The notes: generated by a model from the letters alone, not told the origin. A stretch of 64,000 nucleotides of DNA from DASXKD01 sp963762735 (GCA_963762735.1 CAVXMG010000045.1:120337-184336); one strand, 5' to 3'. Positions 1 through 8,736 are shown, numbered from the stretch's first letter. Program-made: numbers and translations.

Positions 1-2
1 CG

Positions 3-890
3 AACGCGGCCGCCCGCACCCTGGTCACCCGGCGCACCCGCACGCTCGGGGTGGTCAGCTTCGACACCAGCCTGTACGGGCCCGCCTCCATGCTCCTCGG
101 CATCGAGCGGGCGGCCGCGCACTCGTACTTCGTGTCCATCGCCAGCCTGCCCGCGCTGGACCGGCGCAGCGTGCTCGGCGCGGTGGACCGGTTCCTCGAC
201 CAAGGCGTCGAGGGGATCATCGTGATCGCGCCGAAGACCTCGGCGGTGGCCGCGTGCAGCCGGGTCCGCGCGCACGTACCGCTGGTGGCGGTGGGCTGCG
301 GCACCCACGCGCCGCTCACCTCCGCCGCCGTGGACAACGCCGCGGGCGCCGCGCTGGCCACCCGCTACCTGCTGGATCTCGGCCACCGCACGGTGCACCA
401 CATCGCCGGGCCCGCCTCGTGGGTGGACGCACAGGAGCGGATCGCCGGATGGCGCAAGGCCCTGGCCCAGGCAGGCGCGCCCGAGCCGGAACTGCTGTCC
501 GGCGACTGGGGCTGTCCGTCGGGCTACCGGATCGGGCAGCGGATCGCCGCAAGCCCTGAGATCACGGCGGTGTTCTGCGGGAACGACCACATGGCACTCG
601 GGCTGCTCCGGGCGCTGGCCGAGCACGGGCGGCGGGTGCCCGACGACGTCAGCGTGGTGGGGTTCGACGACATACCGGAATCGGCGTACTTCCTGCCGCC
701 GCTGACCACGGTGCGCCAGGACTTCGGCGAACTGGGCCGGCGGGCGCTGGCCACCCTGATCGACATGATCGACAGCCGCCCACCGCCGGTGTCCTGCCTG
801 CGGATCGCGCCGCACCTGGTCGCCCGCGCCAGCGCGGCCGCCCCCGGGTCACGCCGGGGAGCCAGAGCAGAAGAAAGGGAGCTCCCATGA
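3..890 (+). CDS. LacI-family regulator, 5' end outside window
   Basis: Probable regulator of the arabinose genes that follow. The reading frame is open from the first bases of the window; its first residues (NAAARTLVTRRTRTLGVV) are the hinge that joins a LacI DNA-binding domain to the periplasmic-binding-protein-like core, so the helix-turn-helix lies upstream. The core shows the family landmarks VDNAAGAALATRYLLDLGH, AVFCGNDHMALGLLRAL and the C-terminal TTVRQDFGELGRRA. The stop overlaps the araB ATG in an ATGA, implying cotranscription and translational coupling. The effector is probably arabinose or a derivative, inferred only from the neighbours. The next in-frame ATG lies inside the core and is not the true start. 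Confidence 0.9.
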   Translation, partial: NAAARTLVTRRTRTLGVVSFDTSLYGPASMLLGIERAAAHSYFVSIASLPALDRRSVLGAVDRFLDQGVEGIIVIAPKTSAVAACSRVRAHVPLVAVGCGTHAPLTSAAVDNAAGAALATRYLLDLGHRTVHHIAGPASWVDAQERIAGWRKALAQAGAPEPELLSGDWGCPSGYRIGQRIAASPEITAVFCGNDHMALGLLRALAEHGRRVPDDVSVVGFDDIPESAYFLPPLTTVRQDFGELGRRALATLIDMIDSRPPPVSCLRIAPHLVARASAAAPGSRRGARAEERELP

Positions 891-3385
891 CCGCTGACGC
901 GGCAGCCGCAGACCCGTGCGTCGTCGGGGTGGACTTCGGCACCCTTTCCGGGCGCGCCGTGGTGGTGCGGGTGAGCGACGGAGCCGAACTCGGCGCGGCC
1001 GTCCACGACTACCGGCACGGCGTCATGGACGCGGAACTGGCCGCCACCGGGGAGCCGCTGCCGCCGGACTGGGCCCTGCAGGACCCGGAAGACTACCTCG
1101 ACGTGCTGCGCGAGGCGGTCCCGGCGGCGCTGGCCCAAGCCGGGATCGACCACGGGCGGGTTATCGGCATCGGCACCGACTTCACCGCGTCCACGCCGCT
1201 CCCGGTGACCCGCGACGGCACACCGCTCTGCCAGTTCCCCGGCCTGGACCGCAGGCCGCACGCCTACGTGAAGCTGTGGAAGCACCACGCCGCCCAGGCG
1301 CAGGCGGACCGGATCAACGCCGTGGCCCGCGAGCGCGGCGAACCGTGGCTGGCCAGGTACGGCGGGAAGATCTCCGCCGAGTGGCAGTACGCGAAGGCGC
1401 TCCAGGTGCTCGAGGAGGACCCGGAGGTCTACCAGAAGGCCGACCGCTGGATCGAGGCGGCCGACTGGATCATCTGGCAACTGTGCGGCGCGGAGACCCG
1501 CAACGCCTGCACCGCGGGGTACAAGGGCATCCGCCAGGACGGCCGGTACCCCTCCAGGGACTACCTCGCCGCGCTCAACCCGGGGTTCGCCGGGTTCGCC
1601 GAGGACAAGCTGGAGCACCCCATCTCGCCGCTGGGCACGCGGGCCGGCTCGCTCACCCCGCGTGCCGCCGCGTGGACCGGGCTGCCCGAGGGCATCGCGG
1701 TCGCCGTGGGCAACGTGGACGCGCACGTGACCCCGCCGGCCGGGAACGCCATCGAGGACGGCCGGATGGTGCTCATCATGGGCACCTCGACCTGCCACGT
1801 GATGAACGCAGGGAAGCTGGCCGAGGTTCCCGGCATGTGCGGGGTGGTGGACGGCGGCATCGTCGCGGGCCGGTACGGCTACGAGGCGGGCCAGACCGGC
1901 GTCGGCGACATCTTCGCCTGGTTCGCCGACCACGCCACGCCGCCAAGCTACGCTGCGGCGGCGGCGCGGCTCGGGGTGTCCGTGCACGACGTGCTGTCGG
2001 CCGAGGCCGCGGCACAGCCACCCGGCGCGCACGGGCTGATCGCACTTGATTGGCTGAACGGAAACCGCTCGGTGCTCGTGGACCATCGCCTCTCTGGTCT
2101 CGTGGCGGGCCTGACGCTGGCCACCCGCGCGCCGGACATCTACCGGGCGCTGATCGAGGCCACCGCGTTCGGGACCCGGGTCATCATCGACGCTTTCGAG
2201 GGCGCCGGCGTGAGCGTCACGGAACTGGTGATAGCGGGCGGGCTCACCAGGAACGAGCTGATCATGCAGATCTACGCCGACGTGACCCGCCGCCCGCTGA
2301 GCCTGATCGGCTCCGCCCAGGGGCCCGCGCAGGGATCCGCGATCCACGCGGCGGTCGCCGCGGGCGCCTACCCCGACGTGCCCGCCGCGGCCGCGGCCAT
2401 GGGCTCGTGCACCCGCGGCGTCTATAAGCCGGACCCGGCGAGCGCCGATATCTACGACCGGCTCTACGCGGAGTACGTGACCCTGCACGACTACTTCGGC
2501 CGGGGCGCCAACGAGGTGCTGCACCGGCTGCGGGCGCTGCGCGACCAGGTGCTGGCCGGCCGCGGCGATCGGGAAGGGACCGGCCATGACACGGCCCCGC
2601 CTCCCGTTTGTCGCCGTTGTGGCAACGAGGACGAAAGAGTGTCGCCGTTGTGGCAACGACGACAAATGGCGACCGCTATCGGAGGCGAGGAAGTGACCGG
2701 CGTGCCCGCGGCGCAGCGGGAGGCGGTGGCGGCGGCCCGCGAGGAGGTGTGCCGCCTGCACGCCGCCCTGGTGGACAACGGCCTGGTGGCGTGGACGTCG
2801 GGGAACGTGTCGGCCCGGGTGCCCGGGACCGGTGAGAGCCCGGACCTGGTGGTCATCAAGCCCAGCGGCATCGCCTACGCCGACCTCACCCCGGAGTCGA
2901 TGGTGGTCTGCGATCTCGGCGGTGCCCGGGTGGACGGGGTCTACCTGCCTTCCAGCGACACCTCGGCGCACTGTTACGTGTACCGGCACATGCCCGGCGT
3001 CGGCGGCGTGGTGCACACCCACTCCGGCTACGCCACCGCGTGGGCCGCCCTTGGCGAGGCGATCCCCTGCGTGATCACCGCGATGGCGGACGAGTTCGGC
3101 GGGGAGATCCCGGTCGGGCCGTTCGCGCTCATCGGCGGGGACGAGATCGGCCGGGGCATCGTCGCCACCCTGACCGGGCACCGCTCGCCCGCGGTGCTCA
3201 TGCGCAACCATGGCGTCTTCACCATCGGGGCGACCGCCGCCAGCGCGGTCAAAGCGGCCGTGATGTGCGAAGATGCCGCCCGAACGGTCCACCTGGCCCG
3301 GATGCTCGGTGAGCCGAAGCCCCTGCCAGCCGAGCAGGTCGACGCCCTGCACCGCCGGTACACCACGCAATACGGCCAGCGCTGA
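887..3385 (+). CDS. araB: L-ribulokinase AraB read through into AraD (fused ORF)
   Basis: FGGY-family kinase that phosphorylates L-ribulose in the cytoplasmic L-arabinose pathway. Residues 1 to about 568 match AraB: the N-terminal phosphate-binding loop GVDFGTLSGRAVVV, VKLWKHHAAQAQADRIN, AVGNVDAHVTPPAGN, and the GTSTCHVM segment, with the second FGGY domain around residues 290-550. AraB normally ends near this length, but here the frame runs without a stop through a Cys/Arg-rich linker (about 569-602) into a complete AraD (603-832). The linker coincides with a 31-bp imperfect tandem duplication (2610-2671), which shifts the frame past the ancestral stop. The start codon overlaps the LacI stop (ATGA) and is preceded by AAAGGGAG. 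Either a true bifunctional fusion or a recent mutation/assembly error; the internal AraD start remains usable. Confidence 0.85.
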   Translation: MTADAAAADPCVVGVDFGTLSGRAVVVRVSDGAELGAAVHDYRHGVMDAELAATGEPLPPDWALQDPEDYLDVLREAVPAALAQAGIDHGRVIGIGTDFTASTPLPVTRDGTPLCQFPGLDRRPHAYVKLWKHHAAQAQADRINAVARERGEPWLARYGGKISAEWQYAKALQVLEEDPEVYQKADRWIEAADWIIWQLCGAETRNACTAGYKGIRQDGRYPSRDYLAALNPGFAGFAEDKLEHPISPLGTRAGSLTPRAAAWTGLPEGIAVAVGNVDAHVTPPAGNAIEDGRMVLIMGTSTCHVMNAGKLAEVPGMCGVVDGGIVAGRYGYEAGQTGVGDIFAWFADHATPPSYAAAAARLGVSVHDVLSAEAAAQPPGAHGLIALDWLNGNRSVLVDHRLSGLVAGLTLATRAPDIYRALIEATAFGTRVIIDAFEGAGVSVTELVIAGGLTRNELIMQIYADVTRRPLSLIGSAQGPAQGSAIHAAVAAGAYPDVPAAAAAMGSCTRGVYKPDPASADIYDRLYAEYVTLHDYFGRGANEVLHRLRALRDQVLAGRGDREGTGHDTAPPPVCRRCGNEDERVSPLWQRRQMATAIGGEEVTGVPAAQREAVAAAREEVCRLHAALVDNGLVAWTSGNVSARVPGTGESPDLVVIKPSGIAYADLTPESMVVCDLGGARVDGVYLPSSDTSAHCYVYRHMPGVGGVVHTHSGYATAWAALGEAIPCVITAMADEFGGEIPVGPFALIGGDEIGRGIVATLTGHRSPAVLMRNHGVFTIGATAASAVKAAVMCEDAARTVHLARMLGEPKPLPAEQVDALHRRYTTQYGQR
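2610..2671 (+). repeat. 31-bp imperfect tandem duplication in the AraB-AraD junction
   Basis: The 19-base string GTCGCCGTTGTGGCAACGA begins at 2610 and again at 2641, a 31-base period that is not a multiple of three. In araB frame the first copy encodes CRRCGNED; in the next frame the second copy encodes CRRCGNDD and continues to a TGA at 2694-2696 that overlaps the araD GTG (2693). Removing one unit would therefore restore a separate AraB ending in a GTGA overlap. Confidence 0.85.
2693..3385 (+). CDS. araD: L-ribulose-5-phosphate 4-epimerase (internal start of the fused ORF)
   Basis: Class II aldolase-fold enzyme that converts L-ribulose 5-phosphate to D-xylulose 5-phosphate, the last step of bacterial arabinose breakdown. 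The 230-residue length is normal for AraD. Visible signatures are WTSGNVSAR near the N-terminus, VIKPSGIAY, SSDTSAHCYVYRH, the zinc-ligand segment VVHTHSGYATAWA and MRNHGVFTIG. The start chosen is the GTG preceded by GGAGG seven bases upstream (2681-2685), a strong ribosome binding site that makes independent translation likely even though the upstream AraB frame is open into it. Order in the operon is B-D-A, unlike the B-A-D order of Escherichia coli. Confidence 0.85.
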   Translation: MTGVPAAQREAVAAAREEVCRLHAALVDNGLVAWTSGNVSARVPGTGESPDLVVIKPSGIAYADLTPESMVVCDLGGARVDGVYLPSSDTSAHCYVYRHMPGVGGVVHTHSGYATAWAALGEAIPCVITAMADEFGGEIPVGPFALIGGDEIGRGIVATLTGHRSPAVLMRNHGVFTIGATAASAVKAAVMCEDAARTVHLARMLGEPKPLPAEQVDALHRRYTTQYGQR

Positions 3386-3428
3386 CGGCTGGACGCCGAC
3401 CACGAGCCATCCGTTCAGGAGGAAGGTC

Positions 3429-4844
3429 ATGGCCAGTAGCAAGTCCCGCAGCTATCCGCGCATCGGAATCCTCGGCATCATGCAAGATCTGTACGACGAC
3501 ATGATCCCGGGTATCGCGCAGCGGCAGGAGGGCTATGCCGCCGAACTCGCCGCGCACCTGAGCGTGCCCGGCGCGTTCGAGTTCGTGCCGGCCAAGGCCA
3601 TCAAGTACCGCGAGGACGCCGAACGGGTGATGCGCGAGTTCGAGGTCGCCGACCTCGACGGGGTGCTCGTGGTGATGCTCACCTACGGGCCGGCGATGCG
3701 GGTGGCCCGGCTGCTCTCGGAGTCCCGGTTGCCCATCTGCCTGGCCAACATCCAGCCAGAGCCCAACGTGACCCCGGCCTGGGACATGGCCGACATGACC
3801 TACAACCAGGGCGTGCACGGGGCACAGGACACGGCGAACTCCATGGTGCGGGCCGGGCGCCGGTTCAGCGTGCTCACCGACGACTGGCGCGCCGAGGAGT
3901 TCCGCGCGGACGTGCACCGGTGGGCGCGGGCGGCAGCCGCGGTGACCGCGTGGCGGCGGCTCAAGGTGGCGCTGTTCGGCTACGCCATGAACGACATGGG
4001 CGACATCAGGGTGGACGAGTCGGCCCTGGTCCGGTCGCTCGGCCCGGAAATACTCGCGGTCGCGCCCGGTGACCTGTACCGGGGCATGGCGGCCGCCGGC
4101 GACGCCGCGGTGCGCGAAGTGATCGACTTCGAGGACGCGCACTTCGAGATCGACTCCCGGCTGTCGGTGCAGGAGCGGGAAGACCACGCGCGGATGCAGG
4201 TCGCGATCGAGAACATCCTGGTCGAGGGCGGGTTCGGCGCGTACACGGCGCACTTCGACGCGATCGGCGAGGACGGGCGGTTCCACCGGCTGCCGCTGGC
4301 CGCGGCGTCCACGCTGATGGCCAAGGGTTACGGCTACGCGGCCGAGGGCGACGTGCTCACCGCCTGCCTGGTGGCGGCCGGGCATGTGCTGATCGGCGAC
4401 GCGCACTTCACCGAGATGTACGCGATGGACTTCCCGTCCGACTCGGTGCTGATGAGCCACATGGGCGAGGGCAACTGGAAAATCGCCCGGTCCGACCGGC
4501 CGGTCAAGCTGATCAAGCGGCCGCTTGGCATCGGGCACCTGGCCGACCCGCCCACGTTCCTGTTCCAGTACCAGCCGGGCCCGGCCACCCTGGCCACCCT
4601 GGTCTCGCTGGAGGGTGAGCGGTTCCGCCTGGTCGTCGCCGAGGGAGAGAACCTGGACACCCAGGAACTGCCCGCGCTGGAGATGCCATACGGCCAGTTC
4701 CGCCCGGCGTCCGGGGTGCGGAAATGCCTGAACGGATGGCTGGCCGCAGGCGGGCCGCACCACGAGGTGATGAACCTGGGCCACCACGCCGCCGCCTGGC
4801 GCGACTTCTGCAACCTGGCCGGAATCGAGTTCGTCCAGGTCTGA
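3429..4844 (+). CDS. araA: L-arabinose isomerase (fucose/arabinose isomerase fold)
   Basis: Predicted to convert L-arabinose to L-ribulose, the substrate of the neighbouring AraB. The 471-residue product starts with RIGILGIMQDLYDDMIPGI, has the NIQPEP and TYNQGVHGAQDTANSMV stretches of actinobacterial arabinose isomerases and a C-terminal GLMVxEG-like region around GEGNWKIA. The ATG at 3429 follows AGGAGGAAGG with good spacing; a longer in-frame ATG at 3273 lies inside araD and is rejected. The family is divergent from the enteric AraA, so the function rests mainly on operon context plus fold similarity; L-fucose isomerase-like activity on another sugar is the alternative. Confidence 0.8.
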   Translation: MASSKSRSYPRIGILGIMQDLYDDMIPGIAQRQEGYAAELAAHLSVPGAFEFVPAKAIKYREDAERVMREFEVADLDGVLVVMLTYGPAMRVARLLSESRLPICLANIQPEPNVTPAWDMADMTYNQGVHGAQDTANSMVRAGRRFSVLTDDWRAEEFRADVHRWARAAAAVTAWRRLKVALFGYAMNDMGDIRVDESALVRSLGPEILAVAPGDLYRGMAAAGDAAVREVIDFEDAHFEIDSRLSVQEREDHARMQVAIENILVEGGFGAYTAHFDAIGEDGRFHRLPLAAASTLMAKGYGYAAEGDVLTACLVAAGHVLIGDAHFTEMYAMDFPSDSVLMSHMGEGNWKIARSDRPVKLIKRPLGIGHLADPPTFLFQYQPGPATLATLVSLEGERFRLVVAEGENLDTQELPALEMPYGQFRPASGVRKCLNGWLAAGGPHHEVMNLGHHAAAWRDFCNLAGIEFVQV

Positions 4845-4886
4845 CCCTGGCCCGGCGAGGGTGCGCCGACAGTGGTTGAGCGGCCG

Positions 4887-6116
4887 TCAGGTTGTCACGC
4901 GACGGCCGTTCGTCCAGACTCCGGTGATCTGCCCGGGGCGGCCGAGCACCGCGATGTCGGCGAGCGGGTTTGCGGCGACGGTGATCATGTCGGCGTCATA
5001 GCCGGGTTCCAGCCTGCCGGACCTGGGTGCCTGCGGGCCGAGCGTCAGCGGGGCGGTGGCGGTCGCCGCCTCGATCGCCTGCAGCGGCGTCATCCCGAGG
5101 CGTACCAGGTGGGCAAGCTCGGCTCCGTTGGTTCCCCAGGAGTTCGGGCGGTCAGGGCCGGTCACTGAGATATCGGTGCCCATCGCGATGGTGACGCCGC
5201 GCTCGATCGCGCGGGACACCGATTCGGCGTGCCGCCCGGCCAGCGCGGTGAGCTTGGCCGCCGCATAATCGGGCACCGCCGCCAGGTTCGCCAGGATGTC
5301 CTCGATGATGGTCCTGGTCGGTACGAGGATGACGCCCTTCTCGCGCATCGCGTCGCAGGCCTCGTCGTCGAGGTAGGTGCCATGCTCGATGGTGCGGACG
5401 CCGGCCTCGACCGCGGCCATGATGCCGGGCTTGCCGTGGCAGTGCGCCGCCACGACGCGCTCGGCGAGACCGGCCACCTCCACGATCGCCCGCAGTTCGC
5501 CGATGGTGAACTGCTGGTGGATCGGGTCGTCTATCTCAGACATGACCCCGCCCGAGGCGCACACCTTGATCACCCGGGCGTTCTGCCGCAACTGCTCCCG
5601 GACCGCGCGCATGCATTCGGCGGGCCCGTCGGCCAGCCGCAGTTCGCCGTAGTGCACGCCGAAGTCGCCCATCCACGGCAACGGATAGGAGTGCAGGTCG
5701 GCATGGCCGCCCGTGGTGCTCAGGATCGCCCCGGCGGCGTAGATGGCCGGGCCCTCGAGCACGCCCTCGGCGACCGCCCTGGCGAGGTGCACACCCAGGC
5801 CGCCGACCTCGCGGACCGAGGTGATTCCGGCCCGCAGCGCGGCCGCCAGGTCGCGCGCGCAGCGCGCCGCCCGCAACGGCACCGGGTCGAGCGGAAGCCG
5901 GCCAAGGTCAAGCGTGCGCAGACCGAGGAAATGGCCGTGGCAGTCCCACATGCCCGGCATCACAGTCCCGGCCTTGTGCACCACGGCCCCTGGCGTGGCA
6001 GGCGCCCGGCTGGCCGGCCCGGCATAGCTGATCGCCGAGTTGTCGATGATCACGACACCGTTGCTGACCGGCTCGCCGCCGCCGGGGATCAACAGTTCTG
6101 CCTCGATCCGCTCCAT
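4887..6116 (-). CDS. Metal-dependent amidohydrolase
   Basis: Amidohydrolase-superfamily enzyme of the imidazolonepropionase / Xaa-Pro dipeptidase type, cytoplasmic, 409 residues. The metal-site motifs are present in order: WDCHGHF (HxH on strand 1), a lysine in VIKVCASGGV, AHCHGK, IEHGTY and the late aspartate in MGTDISVT; a C-terminal segment returns to the composite beta-sandwich (LEPGYDADMITVAANPL). The chosen ATG is preceded by GGGAGGGG; a start 87 bases further upstream has no such site and adds an uncharacteristic Arg/Gly-rich tail. It points toward araA and is convergent with it. The substrate cannot be predicted. Confidence 0.85.
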   Translation of the reverse strand: MERIEAELLIPGGGEPVSNGVVIIDNSAISYAGPASRAPATPGAVVHKAGTVMPGMWDCHGHFLGLRTLDLGRLPLDPVPLRAARCARDLAAALRAGITSVREVGGLGVHLARAVAEGVLEGPAIYAAGAILSTTGGHADLHSYPLPWMGDFGVHYGELRLADGPAECMRAVREQLRQNARVIKVCASGGVMSEIDDPIHQQFTIGELRAIVEVAGLAERVVAAHCHGKPGIMAAVEAGVRTIEHGTYLDDEACDAMREKGVILVPTRTIIEDILANLAAVPDYAAAKLTALAGRHAESVSRAIERGVTIAMGTDISVTGPDRPNSWGTNGAELAHLVRLGMTPLQAIEAATATAPLTLGPQAPRSGRLEPGYDADMITVAANPLADIAVLGRPGQITGVWTNGRRVTT

Positions 6117-6347
6117 CTCGCCCCTCCCGTCCGGCGGTCCCGCGAGTTGCCCGGGTCCGGCATGCGACACGGGCCATATCCTGACACGTCCGCGGCCGGT
6201 CACCGGGAGCGGCCACGCGGTACGGCGGATGCCGGCGACACGGGCAGCACCGGGCGTAAAGCCAGGATGCGGCCCCGTGCGGCGCTAACCTGGTGCGGCC
6301 GGATCCACGGCGGCGGCCGGCACTTTGACCCGCAGGGGGAGCACACC

Positions 6348-6980
6348 ATGGCCACGACAAGCCCTTGGCCACTCATTCACGCCGAACGCGAAACACTCGC
6401 AGCCGACCTCGGCACGCTCACCGGCGGCCAGTGGGCGACGCCATCGCTGTGCGGCGACTGGACCGTGCGCGACGTGCTCGGGCACATGATCGCGACGGCG
6501 AAGATGACACCGCCCAGATTCCTCGTCTCGATGGCGGCGGCGGGATTCCGCTTCAACAACATGACCGCCAAGGGCGTCACCGCGGAAGCGACCGCCAATC
6601 CAGCCGACGGCCTGGCGAACTTCCGCAGCCACGTCAAGGACACCACCCACCCGCCCGGCCCGGTGGAGGCAATGCTCGGCGAGGCGGTGATCCACTCGGC
6701 GGACATCCGTAACCCGCTCGGCATCGCGCACGAGTATCCGGAGGAGGCGCTGAACCGGGTGGCGGACTTCTACAAGGGGTCGAACCTGATCGTCGGCGCC
6801 AAGCAGCGAATCGACGGGGTCACCCTGCGCGCCACGGACACCGGCTGGTCCACCGGCAGCGGTCCCGAGGTGACCGGCCCGCACCTGTCGCTGATTCTCG
6901 CCATGACCGGGCGTTCCGCCGCCCTCGCCGACCTGTCCGGTGAGGGCCTGGGCACGCTCAAGTCCCGCTCGCAGGAGTGA
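6348..6980 (+). CDS. DinB/maleylpyruvate isomerase-family (mycothiol-dependent-type) protein
   Basis: Small cytoplasmic protein (210 residues) of the actinobacterial TIGR03083-like family in the DinB-2 superfamily. Family hallmarks are the N-terminal helix with LAADLGTLTGGQW, the CGDWTVRDVLGHM segment carrying the first metal-ligand histidine, and the later EAVIHSADIRNPLG with a second histidine followed by aspartate. Many relatives use mycothiol, but substrates are mostly unknown. ATG 6348 has AGGGGGA upstream. Its stop overlaps the GTG of the next gene in a GTGA, so the two are translationally coupled. Confidence 0.85.
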   Translation: MATTSPWPLIHAERETLAADLGTLTGGQWATPSLCGDWTVRDVLGHMIATAKMTPPRFLVSMAAAGFRFNNMTAKGVTAEATANPADGLANFRSHVKDTTHPPGPVEAMLGEAVIHSADIRNPLGIAHEYPEEALNRVADFYKGSNLIVGAKQRIDGVTLRATDTGWSTGSGPEVTGPHLSLILAMTGRSAALADLSGEGLGTLKSRSQE

Positions 6981-7423
6981 CCTCCCCCACCGGCGGCGCC
7001 AGGTCGGCCGGTTACTCCGGCACGCCGCTGCCGCGCAAGCTCGGCATCAAGCCCGGCCACGCCGTGGCGGTTGCCGGCGGCCCACCGGGGTTCGCCGAGG
7101 GCCTGGCGGCGCTGTCGGGCGCCGATGTGGCCGACGGCCTGCCCGGCGCCGGGCCGCTGGATGTGATCGTGACCTTCGTGCGCTGGCGTGAGGATTTCGA
7201 GGCGCAGCTACCCGCCCTGCGGGAACTCATGGCCCCGGCCTGCGGGCTGTGGATCGCCTGGCCGAAGCGGGCGGCCCGGGTCCCCACCGACATGACCGAG
7301 CACGTGGTGCGGGAGGTGGCCCTGCCCACCGGCCTGGTGGACAACAAGGTCTGCGCCATCGACGAGACCTGGTCGGGCCTCCGGCTGGTGATCAGGCGGG
7401 AACTCCGGCCCGCCGGTTCCTGA
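6977..7423 (+). CDS. DUF3052-family protein
   Basis: Small (148 residues) actinobacterial protein of the DUF3052 type. Recognisable features are the N-terminal GYSGTPLPRKLGIKPGH, DVIVTFVRWREDFE, the conserved WIAWPKRAARVPTDMTEHVV and VDNKVCAIDETWSGLRLVIR. Biochemical function is not known to me. It is coupled to the preceding DinB-like gene by a GTGA overlap; a GCAGGAG just upstream of the GTG serves as ribosome binding site. It is convergent with the VOC gene that ends 10 bases further on. Confidence 0.9.
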   Translation: MTSPTGGARSAGYSGTPLPRKLGIKPGHAVAVAGGPPGFAEGLAALSGADVADGLPGAGPLDVIVTFVRWREDFEAQLPALRELMAPACGLWIAWPKRAARVPTDMTEHVVREVALPTGLVDNKVCAIDETWSGLRLVIRRELRPAGS

Positions 7424-7433
7424 CCCGCCCGGC

Positions 7434-7952
7434 TCAGTCGAGCAGCCGCCGGCCGTCGAAGATGCCGAGTTCCTCGCGGTACAACTCGACGTTCACCCCG
7501 TTCGGGTCGCGGAAGTACATGCTTTCCTCCACGCCACGATCCGGGCCGAGGTAGTCCACACCGGCGTCGTCGAGCTTCTTCTTCGCGGCGTCGAACTGCT
7601 CCGGAGAGATGGAGATCGCCAGGTGCTGGACCCCGCCGATGGTCTCTTGGAACGGCGGGTGCTCGTGGCCGGGGAAGTCGAAGAACCCGAGCATGTTGCG
7701 GTTGCCGATGTCAAAGAAGAAGTGGCTGGAGCCCGCATAATCCCGGTTCTCCACAAGTTCCACCAGCGGGAAGCCGAGAAACTCCTGGTAGAACTGGATC
7801 GTCTCCTCGACGTTCTTGCAGATCAGGGCAAGATGGTGCACGCCTTGCACCGTGCTGGCCGGCCGCTCACCGCGGCTGCGCATGTACTTTTCACGCAACT
7901 TCTGCCTGCGCGCCCTGATCTCCTCGAGTTCTTTGCCCTGAGGCGGTGGCAT
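7434..7952 (-). CDS. VOC-superfamily (glyoxalase/dioxygenase-like) protein
   Basis: 172-residue protein made of one charged N-terminal helix followed by a vicinal-oxygen-chelate domain: VHHLALICKNVEETIQFY carries the first metal histidine, VQHLAISIS the second, and RDPNGVNVELY contains the C-terminal glutamate, so the metal site looks intact. The fold fits a ring-cleaving dioxygenase or glyoxalase; the substrate is unknown. The ATG at 7952 has GGGAGG upstream; an in-frame start 60 bases earlier lacks one. Monocistronic as far as can be seen. Confidence 0.85.
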   Translation of the reverse strand: MPPPQGKELEEIRARRQKLREKYMRSRGERPASTVQGVHHLALICKNVEETIQFYQEFLGFPLVELVENRDYAGSSHFFFDIGNRNMLGFFDFPGHEHPPFQETIGGVQHLAISISPEQFDAAKKKLDDAGVDYLGPDRGVEESMYFRDPNGVNVELYREELGIFDGRRLLD

Positions 7953-8031
7953 GGATCGCCTCCCTGCGTGATCGCGGCTGGAGCCCGATTGCCGGGCATA
8001 GTCCGCTGACATCCCTAGGCACAGGGTAGCC

Positions 8032-8050
8032 GGGCAGGCGAGGCCTGCCC
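8032..8050 (-). terminator. Perfect 8-bp hairpin downstream of the Usp gene
   Basis: GGGCAGGC, a three-base loop GAG, then GCCTGCCC. It sits about 110 bases beyond the stop of the minus-strand UspA gene and upstream of the VOC gene. There is no T-run, as is usual for high-GC actinobacterial terminators, so it could also be a transcript-stabilising stem. Confidence 0.5.
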
Positions 8051-8102
8051 TAGTCCGGCGGCGCCCGCCCTGGTCCGGCGGCGCCTGCCCTGGTCCGGCG
8101 GC
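8043..8102. repeat. Three tandem copies of a 20-bp unit
   Basis: Units of the form GCCTGCCCTGGTCCGGCGGC lie head to tail at 8043, 8063 and 8083 with one or two differences each. The first unit overlaps the right arm of the hairpin at 8032-8050. Intergenic and non-coding in both directions. Confidence 0.85.
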
Positions 8103-8157
8103 GCCGTCCCCGTGACCCGCTGGTCACGATGCCATGGCCGTGCGGATGATGCAGGGC

Positions 8158-8697
8158 CTAGGCGGGGATGCCGCCGCCGTCGCTGCGCAGGATCTGCTCG
8201 ACGTTCAGCCCCCGCCGCCGCAGCGCCCAGCCGTGCAGGCCACGGCCTTCCTTGGCAAGGGTGGCGGGCGGTATGGCCAGGACCGGGCACAGCGCGTGGG
8301 ACACGCAGTACCGGCTCACCCGGCCGTGACCCCAGGCCACGATGCCGCGCCGGCCCGCACCAACGATGAGCAGGTCATCGGGCCGGCAGGCGAGGGCGAC
8401 CAGGACCGGCCCGGCCTGGCCGCGCTGCACGACCGGCTGGACGGAAAGGTCGGCCGGGAACTGGCCCCAGGCCGCCTCGAGCGCCGCCCAGAGCCGCTGC
8501 CAGGCGGCATCGTGCCAGATACGGACCAGAGCCGGGCAGGGCTGCCGGGCGGCAAGCTCACCGCCGGGCGGTACCCAGGCCAGAACGGGTGTCAGGGTGG
8601 CAACACTGCGGCGGGCCAGGTCCTCCGCGTGACGCAGCGCCCGGAGGCTGCCCGGCGAGCCGCTCGCGCCGACGATGACCCGACGTACGCCGGTCAC
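8158..8697 (-). CDS. Universal stress protein (UspA domain)
   Basis: Single Usp domain, 179 residues. VRRVIVGASGSPGSLRALRHA is the typical first strand and helix; GAGRRGIVAWGHGRVSRYCVSHALCPVLAI is the ATP-binding-type signature near the C-terminus, with an arginine where many members have serine or threonine, so nucleotide binding is uncertain. The GTG start at 8697 is preceded by AAGGAG. A C-terminal extension of about 25 residues after the domain is not recognisable. An inverted repeat at 8737-8751 lies just upstream. Confidence 0.8.
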   Translation of the reverse strand: MTGVRRVIVGASGSPGSLRALRHAEDLARRSVATLTPVLAWVPPGGELAARQPCPALVRIWHDAAWQRLWAALEAAWGQFPADLSVQPVVQRGQAGPVLVALACRPDDLLIVGAGRRGIVAWGHGRVSRYCVSHALCPVLAIPPATLAKEGRGLHGWALRRRGLNVEQILRSDGGGIPA

Positions 8698-8736
8698 GGC
8701 AGCGCTCCTTCCTCGCGGGGTGCGCAGTCCTGCAAA

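Noticed and set aside
524..3442. 972-codon open frame on the minus strand, antisense to araB/araD
   Set aside because: Arg/Gly/His-rich translation with no family similarity; typical shadow of a high-GC coding strand, while the plus-strand proteins are clear.
5229..6347. N-terminal extension of the DinB-like protein to 583 codons
   Set aside because: The extra sequence is antisense to the amidohydrolase gene; ATG 6348 has a good ribosome binding site and gives a normal family length.
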